Source of the DNA: Blumeriella jaapii
Taxonomy: Eukaryota; Ascomycota; Leotiomycetes; Helotiales; Drepanopezizaceae
Reading direction: 5' to 3'
Assembly: GCA_009599575.1 (NCBI GenBank)
Contig: VWND01000076.1
Location: 124,001 to 188,000, forward strand
Length of the DNA: 64,000 nt
A program made the translations under genes and the position numbers. A model generated the notes under the pieces. It saw only the letters and a program-made list of their open reading frames with translations. It was not told the origin of the DNA and ran no database searches. How positions within the stretch are numbered: the stretch's first letter is position 1; each line of letters begins with the position of its first letter. This document shows, one piece after another, positions 11,238 to 24,387 of this stretch.

Positions 11238-12590
11238 TTGCGAAGGAGTCGTGATAGCGATGGTTGATAAGATCGCGAAAGGATCACCGTTGATTCGGAG
11301 TGGCTACTCTGCTTCAGATCGTCTGCGTTGTGCTTCTTGCCGTGACACTCTGGATCTAGGGCAAGAGAGAAAGGCGTACTCGAGCACAAGCACGCTGCAT
11401 GCTTCTCATGGAATGAACATCGATTGCTTCTGACTTCTGATAATTAGTGATCCTTGTATACAAGTGTAACCAAAGTAAGACACGTGAGACCACCATTTCT
11501 GCCATCGAAAAGCTTCAGTAGAGCTGTAAAAGGCTACAGTGACGAGGTTAAAAGGGCATTTGGTTAGTTAAGCTAATTTGGTCCGTGAGTCCGAGTGCGA
11601 AGCTTACCAGTAGCTGCCAGCTAAGATTCTTCTCTGGGTGCGTGATTGAATACCAGGTATCTAGATAAGGTCTTCTAGATCGACTTTTTTCTTGAGCATC
11701 CTGGAGCTAGGCTACCGTCGTAATGTACAGTAATGTAATGATATACATAGTACACCTCGTCCCTGCTATATCTCTAAATATTTCGAGGCCAAGTTGCGAC
11801 AAGTGGCAGGAGGCTAGTGCCTGGATTCAAACTGCAGACTTTGATCTCAGTGCACTAATGGAAGCCAATGTAGAGTAGCACAGAGTGGCTGGCTATTCAA
11901 GGATGGAGTCGAAATCCCAAAAAAGCTTCAGACACCACCACCTGACCTACTCAGTAACTAAGCCATGGCGCGGGAAGAGAACGTCGGTTACTCGTAGCTT
12001 CAGATTGGAGGTCTCGGTAACTAATGGATTTGATGTTGATGGACTACTCGGTGGACGGATGTCGTCTCGTCGCTAAGGTTTCGACTCCAAGCCAAGCACC
12101 TCCGTGGCTGGCGTCACGTGATTCAAAATAATCTGTTCTGCACCAAATGGCAGTGGGATTTCTCAAGCCCATGAGCGCTGGATGAGCCTCACCTGCAAAG
12201 CAAAGCAGAGATTTTCAACATGGAAGACAAATAGAATCATCTACCAGGTTGCAGCTGGCTTGTAGGAAGTGGAACCCCCGATGTTACCGAAGTCAATGTC
12301 ACAGTTTGGGGACGTCACTTGAAGGTAGGTAGGTAGGCAAGTTGAAGCAGGGAAGGACATTTCGTGCAGAGCCGAAAGTTGCCATGCCAATAAGTGGCCT
12401 CCCAAAGAGTTATTAGCGACACTTCATTGAAATTGGCGATCGTCTTCATCAGAAATGTATCCTCAACCCAGTTCCCCGAACCCCGACCCAAGCGCCATGC
12501 CCTTTGATTGGCTCCTATAGCCAGTTTGCAAGTATCACCAAAAGAGCACCAAGTCATCATTTACCATTGCAATTAAGCTTATCGGTTCGT
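11238..12590. other. Intergenic, no gene seen
   Basis: This 1.35-kb stretch separates convergent genes, so it should hold two 3' UTRs. Stops are frequent in all frames. A short GTAGGTAGGTAGG run lies near 12326. Nothing else is recognisable. Confidence 0.6.
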
Positions 12591-15500
12591 TCAAGTTGGC
12601 ATCATACCAATAGAACCGCCTCCTCTTCCTCTGTAACTCCCAATGCCAGAACCACTAGGTTCCTTTCCTGCCCGGGGCCTCCGATCGTAGCTACTTTTCC
12701 TCACGCCTGATGTGCTTGGACCAGAAGCAGACCCGGTGCTCGTCCTCGCGCTTCGTGCAGGATAGGCTTTCCTCTTCGCCCCTTTGCCTTTTCCCTTGCC
12801 TCGAAAACCACCTCCGGAACGGCTCTTCGGAGCTGCAGGCTTGCTACTACTATTGTTGGCTGCCCAAGGTAGCTTACGACTCGATGCATAAGACTGTCCA
12901 GGAAAGTACTTAGACGACTCAGCTTCCCTCAGGGCAGCTTCGGTTTCTGAATCGATTTCTTCCAAGTCTTCTCCTTCGTCTTCTTCGCTGTCGGAGGCAA
13001 GATTTATGACATTTGCGTGGTTCTGATCAATGTCTCTGTCCTGGTCAGGGCCCCCACTCATCATGTCGTTATAGTATTTGAAATAACGTTGGATTAGGGG
13101 AATGAATTTCCCGCCAAACTTGTTCACTTTCTCGACGTCTATGTTGGGTATCTGGCGCATGGATTCCACGCTAGTCGTCCAATTGATTGCCATTTCCCGA
13201 AAGTTCAGTTCAGTGAAGTATGCTTTGCGTCCTGAATCGGCGTTGCGCAGTTTCTCCTCTGCTTTTTTGGCTTCGTGCACGAATTGATGGACCATGTCGC
13301 GATGAATCTCAGGAAGAGCTGCCATGCGCCGGTCGATTGTGATCGCCCCCATCGGGGTCTCCTCTCGCCAGCCCATGGGTTCCTGCATCGACTCAAAAGC
13401 GTCTTCTTCTTCGGGTTCTTCGTAGCCGTCGTCGACATCTAAATCATCTTCTGCACCATTATAACCATCGACAGTATTCGTCTTGTGGTCATGAGATCTG
13501 TTTCTTCGGGAGGCAGGAGAAATCGGAGAAGTCAATATTGTAGACGGCGGGTACTTCGTACTGTTCTTCGCTTTCGGCTTGGTCGGAGGTGATCCAGCAA
13601 CTTGAAGTCGAAGAAAGAGTTTCCGTGTCCCCTTCAGGAAGTCGCGATAATTTGGGCCCAGCTAAACACATTATTAGCATGCATAGATTTGGTGGCCGGC
13701 TGCGAGCTTACGTGTAGATAGTCTGTTGGAAATCTACCTTTGTTCCAAACACTCTTCTCTGCCAAGGCCTGCTCCATGATGAGGCGGTAAAACAAACGCT
13801 CGATATCTCCACGGTCAACATCGGCAGCCATTCCGAACTCGGCGAGTTCACCTGGACCTCCCTGTTTCTTGAGTTTGGTTTTGGCGCCAGTAGTACCACG
13901 CAGGATGTCTACGCAGTTAAGCAGGGTGAAAGAGTAACGCTGAACTCGCTTGACAATGTTCATGGCTGCCTTTGCATATTCCGAGAAGTCGACGTCCTCG
14001 AAGACAGCATCCGAGCAACAATTATCACAAGTTTGCCGGCAGTCTTCTGCGGAAAACTTCTCGCCAAAATAGCGCAAAACTTGTGCCCGGCGGCAATCAG
14101 TGCGATTCTCGCAGTACCCAATCATGCTTTTGAGCATATCACGCTGCCTGTTCTTCTGGTCCTCATTGCCATCACTATCTTCTATGAATTTTTTGAGCAT
14201 GGACGTATCCTGATACCCGAAGTAAAGATAGCAGCCGGATCTTTTCCCATCCCTTCCGGCTCTTCCAGTTTCCTGGTAGTAGCCTTCGAGACTTTTTGGT
14301 ACCGAGGAATGAATGACAAATCGTACATTGGGCTTGTCAATACCCATACCAAAAGCAATCGTAGCGACAACGACCTGTATCTTTCCAGTCTGCCAGTCGT
14401 GCAGTACCGTGGCCTTATCCTCACGCGCCATGCCGGCATGGAAGTGGTATGCTTTAATGTGATGCTCGTTTATCAGCTTCTGAGCCAAATCTTCGCAGCC
14501 TTTCTGAGACAGGGCGTAGATGATGCCAGTCTGGTTTCTGTACGTCTTCTTCACCAGATCCGCGATTTCTGTGATCATCTTGGCCAGAATCCCCTTTCCC
14601 CTTTTCAGACGTACTTCGTAGTGCAAATTTGGCCTGTTGAAGCTTTGTGCGAAGACCGGACAACCATTCATGCCGAGATTTGTCATGACATCGTCCTTCA
14701 CATTTGCGGTGGCAGTGGCAGTCAGCGCCATTAGCGGAACCCTCGGAAAATCAATCCGTAAGCGGCCAAGAGCCACGTAGTCAGGTCGAAAGTCATGGCC
14801 CCACTGGCTCACACAATGAGCTTCGTCGATGACAATCCTGGCGAGCTTCTCTTTCTTATGCAGTCGGGTGAGGGCCGCGTTCATAGGCGGGCTTTTGTTG
14901 ATCATCTCTGGGGTGACGTAGAGTAGCTGTATATGGTTTTCTGGGTGTTCTTCCTTCAAGGCACTCCAGATCTCGTTCTTTTCTTGGGAAGGAGTGTCAC
15001 TATTCAATGTGACTGCCCGGATGTTCAAATCAGAAAGATGCTGAACTTGATCGTTCATCAAGCTGAGAAGAGGTGAGATGACAACCGTCACCCCTCTTGT
15101 CTTTCCCGAGCGAACGACGGCGGGCAGTTGGTAGCACAACGATTTCCCACCTCCAGTAGGCATGAGAACGAAAGCATCCTGCCCGCTCAACGTGGCGTTG
15201 ATGGCATCGAGCTGGTGGCGACGAAACCCTTTTAGTCTGAAGCGATCTTTCAGCGCCCTTTTGACATCCGAAGACCAGGCATGATTGAACATGCGGGCTT
15301 GCTCCTCCACGTGCGAGTACATAGTTTTCTCCTCGGCAGCTCGACTTTTCTTCGCCGGTGCCGTTAGGCTCGCAGCAGTTTCGGAAGAAGCAAGGCGTTT
15401 CGGTGGTGCGAGGATCGGGCGAGGGAAAGACTGCCGCTTCTCAACTGCCTGTGCGAGTTCTTCGAAGTCATTGTCATCGGCGCTGTCTCCATAATCGTCT

Positions 15501-17966
15501 GTTACATCATCCGGAACCACTTCGTGCGCTCGCGAGACGTGCTGTTGGAACGGCTCATCTGAGAGTAGATCATCAAAGTCCCCGTCGTCGTAGTCTTCGT
15601 AATTTACAGGAGTCGGTTGCCGATAGAAGTTTGGTTGTTTCACCCGTTCGGGTGAAGGCCATTGCATTTGAGAGTTTCCAGGCTGTGATATATCGGAGAT
15701 TGTCGACCTCCCATGATACCGTGCAGGAGATGGAGAGCCATGTTGCTGTATTGCTGTCGAGGAAGCTGCGATTTCAAACTTGGACGAAGGCTTCACCAGG
15801 CGCAAGTTCGAACTTGCTGTGGAATTAGGCTGCATCGGAGGGAATTGCGTCTGCGCGATGACTTGAGCACTTCCAACAAGGCTAGATCCCCATGGAAATG
15901 AAGCAGTGTTGTCTATTGCCTTTGGGAGATGCGATAAGTCCTCCTCTTCGACATCTGACCCTGTCCCAAACCCATCCTTGATTGCCCCTGATTTGTGTAA
16001 GAGATCGACTACACCTTTCTCAATCGTTCTAATGTCTCGGGTTATTGATGACTGTCTTTCTTCCTCCTCACTTGCATCGAGTCCAGCCTCCAAGAGCTGA
16101 TAAACTTGGCGAGCGATAATCTTCTTCTCCTCCATCAACATTTTGTACTTTGCTCCAAGTTCTTCAAGTGTCGAGTATGCCTTAAGCGAATCCAACAAAG
16201 CCATTCGTTCTTCCTTGATATGTGCTGGAGCAGCCTCTGCCTTGTCTACGTATGACATACAAGCCATGGCGTTCTGTGCAGTCAGAGCCTTTACACGCTG
16301 CTGATAAATAACCAATCTCGAAGGTTGGGTAAGGAACATAACAGCAAGCTTCTTGTCGTCTGCCCCCAAAGAAGCACTCGGTGTCTGCTGGCTGGATGGC
16401 TGTACAGTTCGACTCTTAGATCTAGCCGTCATTGGCGAATTGCGTTGAGACGGTGACCGCATAGATTCGGATCTCGTTGACAAATTTTTTGATATGGGTT
16501 GCAAGGGACTACCAGTCCTGGGCTTTGAGTCTTTGGAGTCCCTCATTTTGCGATCGACCTTTCCAAAAGTTGTAATGTCGGTTATTCTTTGGCTTCCCCA
16601 GAGGTTGACAGCTCGAGGGCTATCTTTAATCGCGATGTGCGGCGAAAAATTAGCTTGTTTGTCGACGTCCGAGAAGTTTTCATCGTCCTCGGAATCTTGA
16701 ATGACGGCCTGGATTCGACGTTTAGGTTTCTTCGGTGGTGTCTGTGGCGAAGCAAGTGGAGGTGATTTCACTTTTCGCGAGGCTGATGGCGAAGCTGCAA
16801 CCTGTACTTTAGGCCTCGGCTTCGTGGCGGACGAGAATTTTTGGGAAGCAGAGATATAATTGGAGCCTCTGGGAGATGCTCTGGATTGTGGATTGTCGCT
16901 GATAGACGGAACTCTGCTGATGCTAGTTCGTGTTCGGGTTTCTGTTCTGCTGAAAGTCTCCATCACCTGGACCTCCTCCTCCTCGATGCTATTAGCGAGC
17001 GTTGAAACTTCAATGCTCGGTTGTACGGAACGGAGAGACGGTCGATATTGCTGAGACGGTACCACATCGTCAATGTCCACAAAACCGTCTATAGAGTGGT
17101 CCCTGTCAAATTTCGTGTGCTGCTGTTCGTGAGTATTGACTCTTTTCGATCGTGCGGGTGAAATTTCAAGACTCTTCCGTTTCTTCGACGATCGGGGCAA
17201 CGGTTCAGCCCTCGAAGCTGAATCCTCTTTCCATAACCGCTGAGGCTCTCCAAATATCTCTATCGAGCTGCTAGACCCCGGCGCGCGTGTTTCGTCATAG
17301 TCGTCACCCGTCAGATCCACAGAATCGATTGTCTCGGGCTTGTATGCTGATTGTACGCGGGGAGTTTGTCTGGGCGTTTGTGGCGTTTGAAAAGCTCCTC
17401 TCCGGACACTCGGCGGAAGGGCCCTTTTCGATAGCTGTCTCGAGGAAGGGGTACCTACAAGTTCTTAGCTCTTCTGACCTATAGAATGTATCTTCGGGGC
17501 TATGTGAGAACCCACCATGATCGGTCTTGTCTTTCAGAAAACTGGTATAGTTCTTGGTTAAGGATGAAGACGTCGCCGCAGACGACGTGGTTGACGCCGG
17601 CGTGGCAAGCTGGTGCTGGCTCATGAGACCCGGTCTGGTTGATTTCTTTGCCGATGTTATCCCCATTGACTCGTCCGTCAGGGCTTGAACAGGCGCCTGC
17701 AGATATGTTCTGGCGGCAACGGATGGTGGGAGGGCCGGTCGGGCGAATGCTGGCGCGACATGGACCGGCTGTACAACTCGTTGCGGTCGAGGTGGACTCG
17801 GCAAGATCCTCTGGATGTCCTCCTCTGCTTCCGTCTCTACCGGGCTTGCGTTCGCAGGTTCTACCGTCGTCGTACTGGTCGTGAATCTGGCGTGGGCCCC
17901 CGAAGGCGGAGCGACTTTTCGCGACAATAACCAAGAAATGTGGCTGTCGAGATTATGTCGAGTCAT
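12591..17966 (-). CDS. SGS1: RecQ-family DNA helicase (Sgs1/BLM type)
   Basis: ATP-dependent 3'-5' DNA helicase of recombination and replication-fork repair, expected to work in the nucleus with Top3 and Rmi1. Three exons (17966-17516, 17454-13712, 13661-12591) give 1754 aa; introns are 61 and 50 nt. The start MTRHNLDSHISWLLS is typical of fungal RecQ proteins. A long disordered N-terminal half is followed by the helicase: Walker A MPTGGGKSLCYQLPAV, DEAH box VIDEAHCVSQWGHDFRPDY, motif V/VI IAFGMGIDKPNVR and YYQETGRAGRDG. The Zn-binding RQC segment carries CRRAQVLRYFGE and CDNCC. The last exon holds an HRDC-like domain (about IHRDMVHQFVHEAKKAEE onward), an acidic patch and an RGG/GKGKG-rich tail. 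All key helicase residues are intact. Naming it SGS1 rests on architecture. Confidence 0.95.
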
Positions 17967-18726
17967 GAGGAGAACGGAAAGAAGTGGGCATGTCCAGACG
18001 AGTCCATTGGCACAGTCCCAGGGTCTCGCAAAGGCTCCAGTGTGGTCGTTGTGGTCGGTGAATTGTTGTTGACTTCAATTTGCCGTCGGAATAGCTTCGC
18101 GTCCTGGCGCGTTTAGAGCCCGTTGCGACACGTGACTACGTGGGATTTTTATATTTTCCCACTTCGTCGCAATGAGGGGCAGGTGCCCAAGAAACGCACG
18201 GAGAGAGTGGTATGGTCACCATCTCGATTACTTTCACTCAAACCCTTCTCAGAAATCTTCGTGAGGCCTCCAACTGTTATACGCTTGGAAGCATACCTTC
18301 AAGCTCCGTCTTACGCATGTAGCCGTCGAGGGTCTCGCGGGAAGCCAAGGACATCAATCAACGAACAGCTTCTTCTGCACGTACTTTCTATTACATCCAT
18401 TCCTTGGGCAGAAGATCGGCTTCGTGCGTGAAAGCCCCTCACCGCCTCTATGCAGTACAGTGCGGAAGAAAATGGTCTGGTCTCTCTCCTCGACCTCCAG
18501 GGACATCGGTGAAGTCAGGAGAACCGAAATACAGTTCCAATGTAGCGTTACTAGAGAGAGTGTATGTTACGTTGTTACTGATACTTAAACCTCGATATGA
18601 CGAGCTTCATGTTCAGAAGTCCGCTGCGATATGTTGAAAGCAAATACGGGTACGTTACAGATCTTTTCTTGTTCATTTCGATCGAGCTTCTCTACATAAA
18701 CTATGCAATTCAATACGAAACAGTTC
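17967..18726. other. RecQ promoter and transporter 3' region
   Basis: No gene is seen. Both neighbours are on the minus strand, so this holds the helicase promoter and the end of the nitrate transporter unit. A CACGTG E-box lies at 18129-18134, about 165 bp upstream of the helicase start. Its role is unknown. Confidence 0.5.
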
Positions 18727-20477
18727 TCAGCAACCACCAATCTGGCCCTTTGGAATAGGCTTGATCCAAGATAAGATCAGGTGAAAGCCTATGGTGATAA
18801 CACCGATCACCCAAAACGCTTTCCCGAAGTCTGTTCCTTGATATCTGAAGACGATAGCGAAGACAATGCCTCCGAGATTGCCGCAAGCTCCTGTCACACC
18901 AGAGATGATCCCGTTCGCATGAGGATGAACGTGGGGGACTAGGGCGAAGTTTGCCCCGTTTCCAGCTTCCATGAAGAAAGCCATGCCCGCGACGAGGCCG
19001 AACATTGTTGATGTCGAGTGCGAGTCCAACACGCCGATGGCTATGAGAAACGCGCCAGTGATCAAGCCGAGCAAGTGAAGCAAGATTTTCTTGGACCAGG
19101 GATTACGTTTCGTGCGCAGGAATAGGAAATCCGCTAAGAGGCCTCCAAGGGGCCGGAAAACAACGTTGAGAAGTCCAAACATTGCTGCCCAGCGTCCGGT
19201 CCCTGTCTGTAACAGGCTGGGGAAGTTTTTCAGGTAGTACCTGTCGGGAGAGTGTTAGCATTGCTGCAATGTGTAAGAGGATAGATCGAGACCAACTTAC
19301 GTTCCAAGGATACTGTTGATCGCAAGTTCGGCGCCGAAAGAACAGAAATAGCAGAATGCCACCACGGCAGTTTGTGGACTGAGTGTGACGGACATGGCCT
19401 CCTTAAAAGATGGCTTGACGACCACCTCCCCTCTTGCCGTCTCGATCATTTCTTGCTCACTCATCCTTGCTTCATGTGACATTGATCCGTGCTTCGCTGT
19501 CGCCACACCAGCTTCTCTGTCAAGACGCTTCTCATCTGAGGACATCATGGTCGGGGAAGACGTTCCGCTGGCGTGACGGTAGGTAACAGTCCCCGGAATT
19601 GAAACAACATTGTCTTCGGCAGCACGTACTCCATGGGCTTGAAGGTTCCGCTGGATGTCCATGTGGCGGTCTTCCCATCTACCAGTAGGAGTATCCTGGC
19701 AGAGGAGAAAGAGGCAGATGGCGACGAAGGTGATCATGATGAAGGGGACAATGAAAGTCACCCTCCAGGCGACATGGGGTCTGAGATGCCTGTCGAGATG
19801 TAAAGAATCGTAAATTGCAGGCATAAGAAAGTAAGTGATTCCACCTCCAGCGTTACCCCATCCTGCTGTTAGTGCATTTGCTGTGCCCACAACATTCTTG
19901 TCAAAGAAGCCAGTGGTCCACACTTGACACGGGACGAATGATCCTCCCAAGATGCCGATGAAGAATCTGACGACATATAGACCTGCGGGACTTGAAATTG
20001 TGCCGGCGAGAGCAGTCGGGATAGCGCCGAGCAAAAGACATGCAGCGAAGGTGACTCGGGGTCCGAATTGATCACAAGCAGGTCCTGCAACGAGCCGAAC
20101 AAGAAGACTATGAAATCTGTCAGAACCTGGTTTTCCTATCAGGTATCACGAATATGCGCGGTGACTCACGTAGCAGTTAGGGCGATGATGTTCGAGTTGG
20201 CGATTTCGTTCTTGCTGAGATGCAAGTCCTTCTTAATCGTGATTGGCATAAGAGGCGGAAATGCATACCACGAAAGGAATGCAATCACTGCCAGATGTTA
20301 GCATACCACCTTCGAGGAGCTGACACTTGCGATGGACCACTGACTGAAGCCGAACCAGGCAAAGAAGAACACTCGTCCATACTTGTTGAACGGATTGAGA
20401 ACGGGGATCGAGCGAGCCTTTCCATTGACGGGGTTGATCTTGGGTGCCTGCCAGAGTGTTTCGATTCTGAAGCCCAT
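18727..20477 (-). CDS. nrtA: High-affinity nitrate transporter (NNP family MFS)
   Basis: Imports nitrate with protons across the plasma membrane. Four exons (20477-20345, 20287-20170, 20107-19301, 19240-18727) give 523 aa, close to Aspergillus NrtA/CrnA. The start [20 protein letters not shown] was found by following the exon 1 frame back from [17 protein letters not shown]. Exon 2 continues [22 protein letters not shown] signatures are visible: [16 protein letters not shown] and [13 protein letters not shown]. The two substrate-binding arginines expected in the family sit in [13 protein letters not shown] and [10 protein letters not shown]. About 90 residues form the central loop typical of fungal members. 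The first intron uses a GTCAGT donor. The upstream region has GATA-type sites (GATAAG at 20849-20854, GATAGC at 20672), compatible with AreA control. No nitrate or nitrite reductase lies in the window. Confidence 0.93.
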
Positions 20478-23400
20478 ATTGGTCGAGGGTAAAGTTCAAA
20501 GTGTGTGGGATGCTGTTCGAGTGCCAAACGTATGTGCTTCTGGACCATGAGTAGAACACCCTCCAAGGGTTCTTGACACAGATTGTGCTGAGGATCGCAG
20601 CAGTTCTTGACGATGTCTGGATGTTGGGACTTCCAAGTGTTGAGATAGTAACACTACTTATAAAACCCTGGGATAGCAAGATCGACTCGAGGTCGAGGCA
20701 TCTCCGGGTGGCCCCCCAAAACCAACTGATATGCTAGATGCGAACCCGCTGATTGGATCTTGAGTGGATCTTCGCCGTAAACTGTGGCGGATCTAGGTCC
20801 CAAAGGCGCAGGTCGAGATATTGGAGAAAGTTTGACAAGCCACTCGTCGATAAGACCTGATGTTAATGGTACTAGACCCTCTCAGACCCTGGTGGATAGA
20901 TGAGCTCCTGCCCAAGTTAGCGTGCCATTGTTATATCTTTACGGAAAGCTGAAGTGTCTCCTTACCAAAGACTGCTACCTGACGAGCGACAGAATGGGAA
21001 GCAAAGACGTGCTGATAGACTTCTAACTGCCTTGGAAAAAGCTTGTGCAGCGTTCTACGACGTACTGTACTGTGCATACTGTACATACATATGTACAAAT
21101 GTATATATGGGAGGAAGTAGGATTATTTACCTTTGATATAAAGCATAAATAGGGCTTCGATGCGGGAAATGCTTGTTAGGCACGACAAGATCGGGGGGGA
21201 TTTTTGTCGTCGGTTCCAATAGATTGGGGGTTTCAGTACGCAAGCAGAACTGCAGTCGTAATTACTCAGTACGCCTCCGATGTCAGTCTGGCAAAGCACG
21301 ACGTGTGTATCACTGACTCCCCGACCAATTGATGTGTGCCTGGCTAAGCATATCGAAGACATCTCTTTGGCCAGACCGTTGACACGGGTGGTGTTCTGGC
21401 GGCACGCAACAAGGACGTTGTTCCAAGCTCGCTTGTTTCGCAGATATCGTACAGTAGTACAATAGTCTCTCTCGCCTGATGGCTGGCTTCCCGTTATCTC
21501 CAGTCTACCAGTTTAGCCCCTATTGAAAGATAAGGAAGCCATGGGTTCTACTTCCTTATTTCCGCGGCTGAGGAAATCCTCTGATCGATGTCGGTCGCCT
21601 TGATCTGGGTTCTGGCAGCTCTGGTTTGCATGCTGGCATCGACAGTCCGGAGGCTAGCTGTCCCAATGTCCCTGAGTAGACGTGAGAAGTAAGAACGTGG
21701 CGTTTTGAGGCCTGACGTCCACGAGCAACCAGTTGGCGTATTTGGCACTGCCACTGAAGGTAGCTGAGATGGCATGCTATTTTGTTATGTTGCTCCTAGA
21801 ATCCAGAGCGTGATTCATCTATTTTTCACTTGTGTCTATCATTCTGTTTTCTTCCTTTGCTTTTTTTCGGGATTCGCGATCAAGCGTTATCTCGAAGAAA
21901 TCCACCGACTGCTATGGTTCCTGGAATGTTGAATGTGACATGTAAGCCCAGGACGGTTTGTCCACATCTTGTTGAAAAGGTCGCCAAGCTCAGTGTCTTC
22001 GAGCACGTCAAAGGTTGATGAAGTTGGCGATAGATTCGCGGCGATGCTTATCGAATAATCACAAGCATCTACCGCGGTACATACCTACTGATCTCGATTA
22101 CAATGTTTTCTTTACCATAATATGCTCGCTTTTCTTTTCATGGTTGTCAGAAAAATCGCTGTCAAACATAGATTTTATGATTGTGCAGCTTATTAAATGA
22201 CAGCCTACTCACGGTTGAAAGGCTTCGCATTACACACATTGGTATCATCTTCATCTTCATCTTCATCGTCACTTATCGTTCCCTATGTATTTTACCACAG
22301 ACCATACTTCGCTGGTGCAGAGGAGCTGCTTCCAGTTACCGGGTAGAACTCATCCAATGTAACCCAAGGAATTCAGGTCCTGCAAGCGGCAGGACGTCTG
22401 GCAAAAACCTAGCACCTTGAAACTTCGACGCATAAATACTAAGGCAGGAGAGTCTCGACACGGAAAGCATTTTCTAGTACCTACCATTGTATGTACTTGC
22501 TTCCGAATATAGATACTCTAGTCAGTCATTATCTGACTTCATCGCTTGCGTACCTAGGTGAGTAAGGTAGGATTGTATGTTCCCCCCACCCCCCACCCCC
22601 CCTTCAAAAGGCGTACGTAAAGTTAGCCACGAGCGGATTCAGGTTGACCTCACCCAGAACAAGGTTTGATAAAATATCCGGACATGCAGAGAGAGTGACC
22701 AGCCATCTTCCGAACATGCTGTCACCTCTCTCGAGATGGTTCACAAACTCACCCATCAGACCGAGCCTACATTTCGCTGGGTATTCATTGACACTGTAAT
22801 ACCTCCCATTCACGAGAGTGCCGAGATGAGATATGCGATAGCGCGGCAAAGAACATGGAAGCACAGCGACAGATCCAGTCACTGTAGCCGCGTTCATAAG
22901 CACATAGTATAGCGAAACACAAGAGCGCGCACCTGGCCAAACGAATCCTACGTACTTGTTCCAAGGTAGAGCCAAGCAGACATGAGTCAATCGGCTACCA
23001 TCGACGCTCTATCATCGACGCTCCTACTGGTTTGAGTCCTGCCGTTTGAGATCAGAGACAGCCTCGACACAGACATTGACAGGTGCGCCGTCCGATCTCG
23101 CTGTGTAAGCACGCAGTGGTCGACCTCATATCACATCCTACGTATTGACATCGGAGGCAGATTTCCCACGCCTCCGATGTGTCCGCCCGTCAAGAGCAGG
23201 GCAGGAAACTCAGGCAATGGTGTGAGGTCGCTGAGAAGATCAAGACTACCGCAGAAGAGGCCATCTCAAAGCCCAATCCGTTGCGTGATGAATGGATCTC
23301 AGTCAGTTACACACACAAGCACGCGAAGCACTGCTGGGTGACCCCGGGACGTGGTGGCCATTCACGAACACGATCTAGCGCAGCCATCACGGCTGCCACT

Positions 23401-23745
23401 CTTCAAGAACCCGCTCTCGCCCAACACGGCTTGAGGGTGGAGCTATACATATCGTACATACCTACCTCTACCTATCTTACCTTACCTTACCTTACCTTAC
23501 CTTACCTTACCTTACCTACCTACCATTTGTAAGGTGCGACACGTCATGGATGTATCGCGTCCAGCCAACCGCCACGGATGGTCGTCAGCAGGCACATGCA
23601 AGCCGTTGTGTACCTGGGTCAGGTGTTTTGATGGAGGTATATAAGCGATTGGACCTATCGTCCATCATATACACACCTACCTACCTACATACCAAACCAC
23701 ACTCGAGAGCCGACGAAACGTGCGAAGCTGCTCGACCACCAAGCC
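20478..23745. other. Intergenic; one weak coding candidate
   Basis: Mostly stop-rich in all frames. The part next to 20477 is the nitrate transporter promoter. A codon-biased open segment at 23179-23301 (MSARQEQGRKLRQWCEVAEK...) ends at a GTCAGT donor-like site, but no matching downstream exon was found. TTACC pentamer runs lie at 23478-23515. A C-rich tract lies at 22578-22603. Confidence 0.45.
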
Positions 23746-24387
23746 ATGTCGGACGTGAGAAAGGTATGAGCCACCCACAGTATTGCGGACAGTCACCTCG
23801 CCGCGTCTCCATACATGCACAGAACACCACCCTTCCCCCTCGAAACGCGCGCGTTCGCTGACGGGCGGTCACGACGCAGAAAATCAAAATCGGATACACG
23901 ACTCCTGAGGCCTACAACGCCCAAGGGCCACAGGTCAAGGAGTAAGTCGCTCTCTCTCGCCAGCCATCATGGCTTGCTTCGCCCATTCACCACCACCTCA
24001 TCACCCAGATCACTTCACTTCACTTCACCACTCCCACTCTTCCCTCTCCGCGCATCACGCCGCAGTCCCCGCTAACCGGATGGCCGTGTCGCGCAACAGC
24101 ATCGTCGCAACGGACACCGGTACGGGGATGATGAGCAACCGGATGTATCCTCCATGCGAGAGGCCGGCGTGAGTTCACTCGCCCACTGCCCCTTCTACCC
24201 CCATCGCCACGCGGCCACCCACACACATCAGCCCCCGTGGCAGGCCATGCCCCGTAGCTGTCGTCGCCGCCTACTTACCCCTTCTGACTCGGCGTGGGTG
24301 TGTGCGCGCAGGCCGATGTCCGACGCAGCGATCGCGCAGCTGAGAGAACTCCCAGGTGTCGAGGTCAGCGAGGAAGAGGAGAAGTGA
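23746..24387 (+). CDS. Small four-exon protein, 74 aa
   Basis: Four tiny exons (23746-23763, 23880-23941, 24100-24168, 24312-24387) join to 225 nt with consistent phases. Donors are GTATGAG, GTAAGT and GTGAGT; acceptors are CAG. A CTAAC branch-point sequence at 24071-24075 sits 24 nt before the third acceptor and decided that site. The product starts MSDVRKIKIGYTTPEAYN and continues GPQVKD, IVATDTGTGMMSNRMYPP and CERPAPMSDAAI. It ends in an acidic VSEEEEK. No signal peptide, membrane span or known domain is recognised. It is too short and too split to appear in any simple open-frame scan. The smooth protein across three introns argues strongly that it is real. Its function is unknown. Confidence 0.75.

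Noticed and set aside
20690..20720. NirA-type binding site CTCCGGGTGG upstream of the nitrate transporter
   Set aside because: It differs from the Aspergillus CTCCGHGG consensus at a key position; too weak to call.
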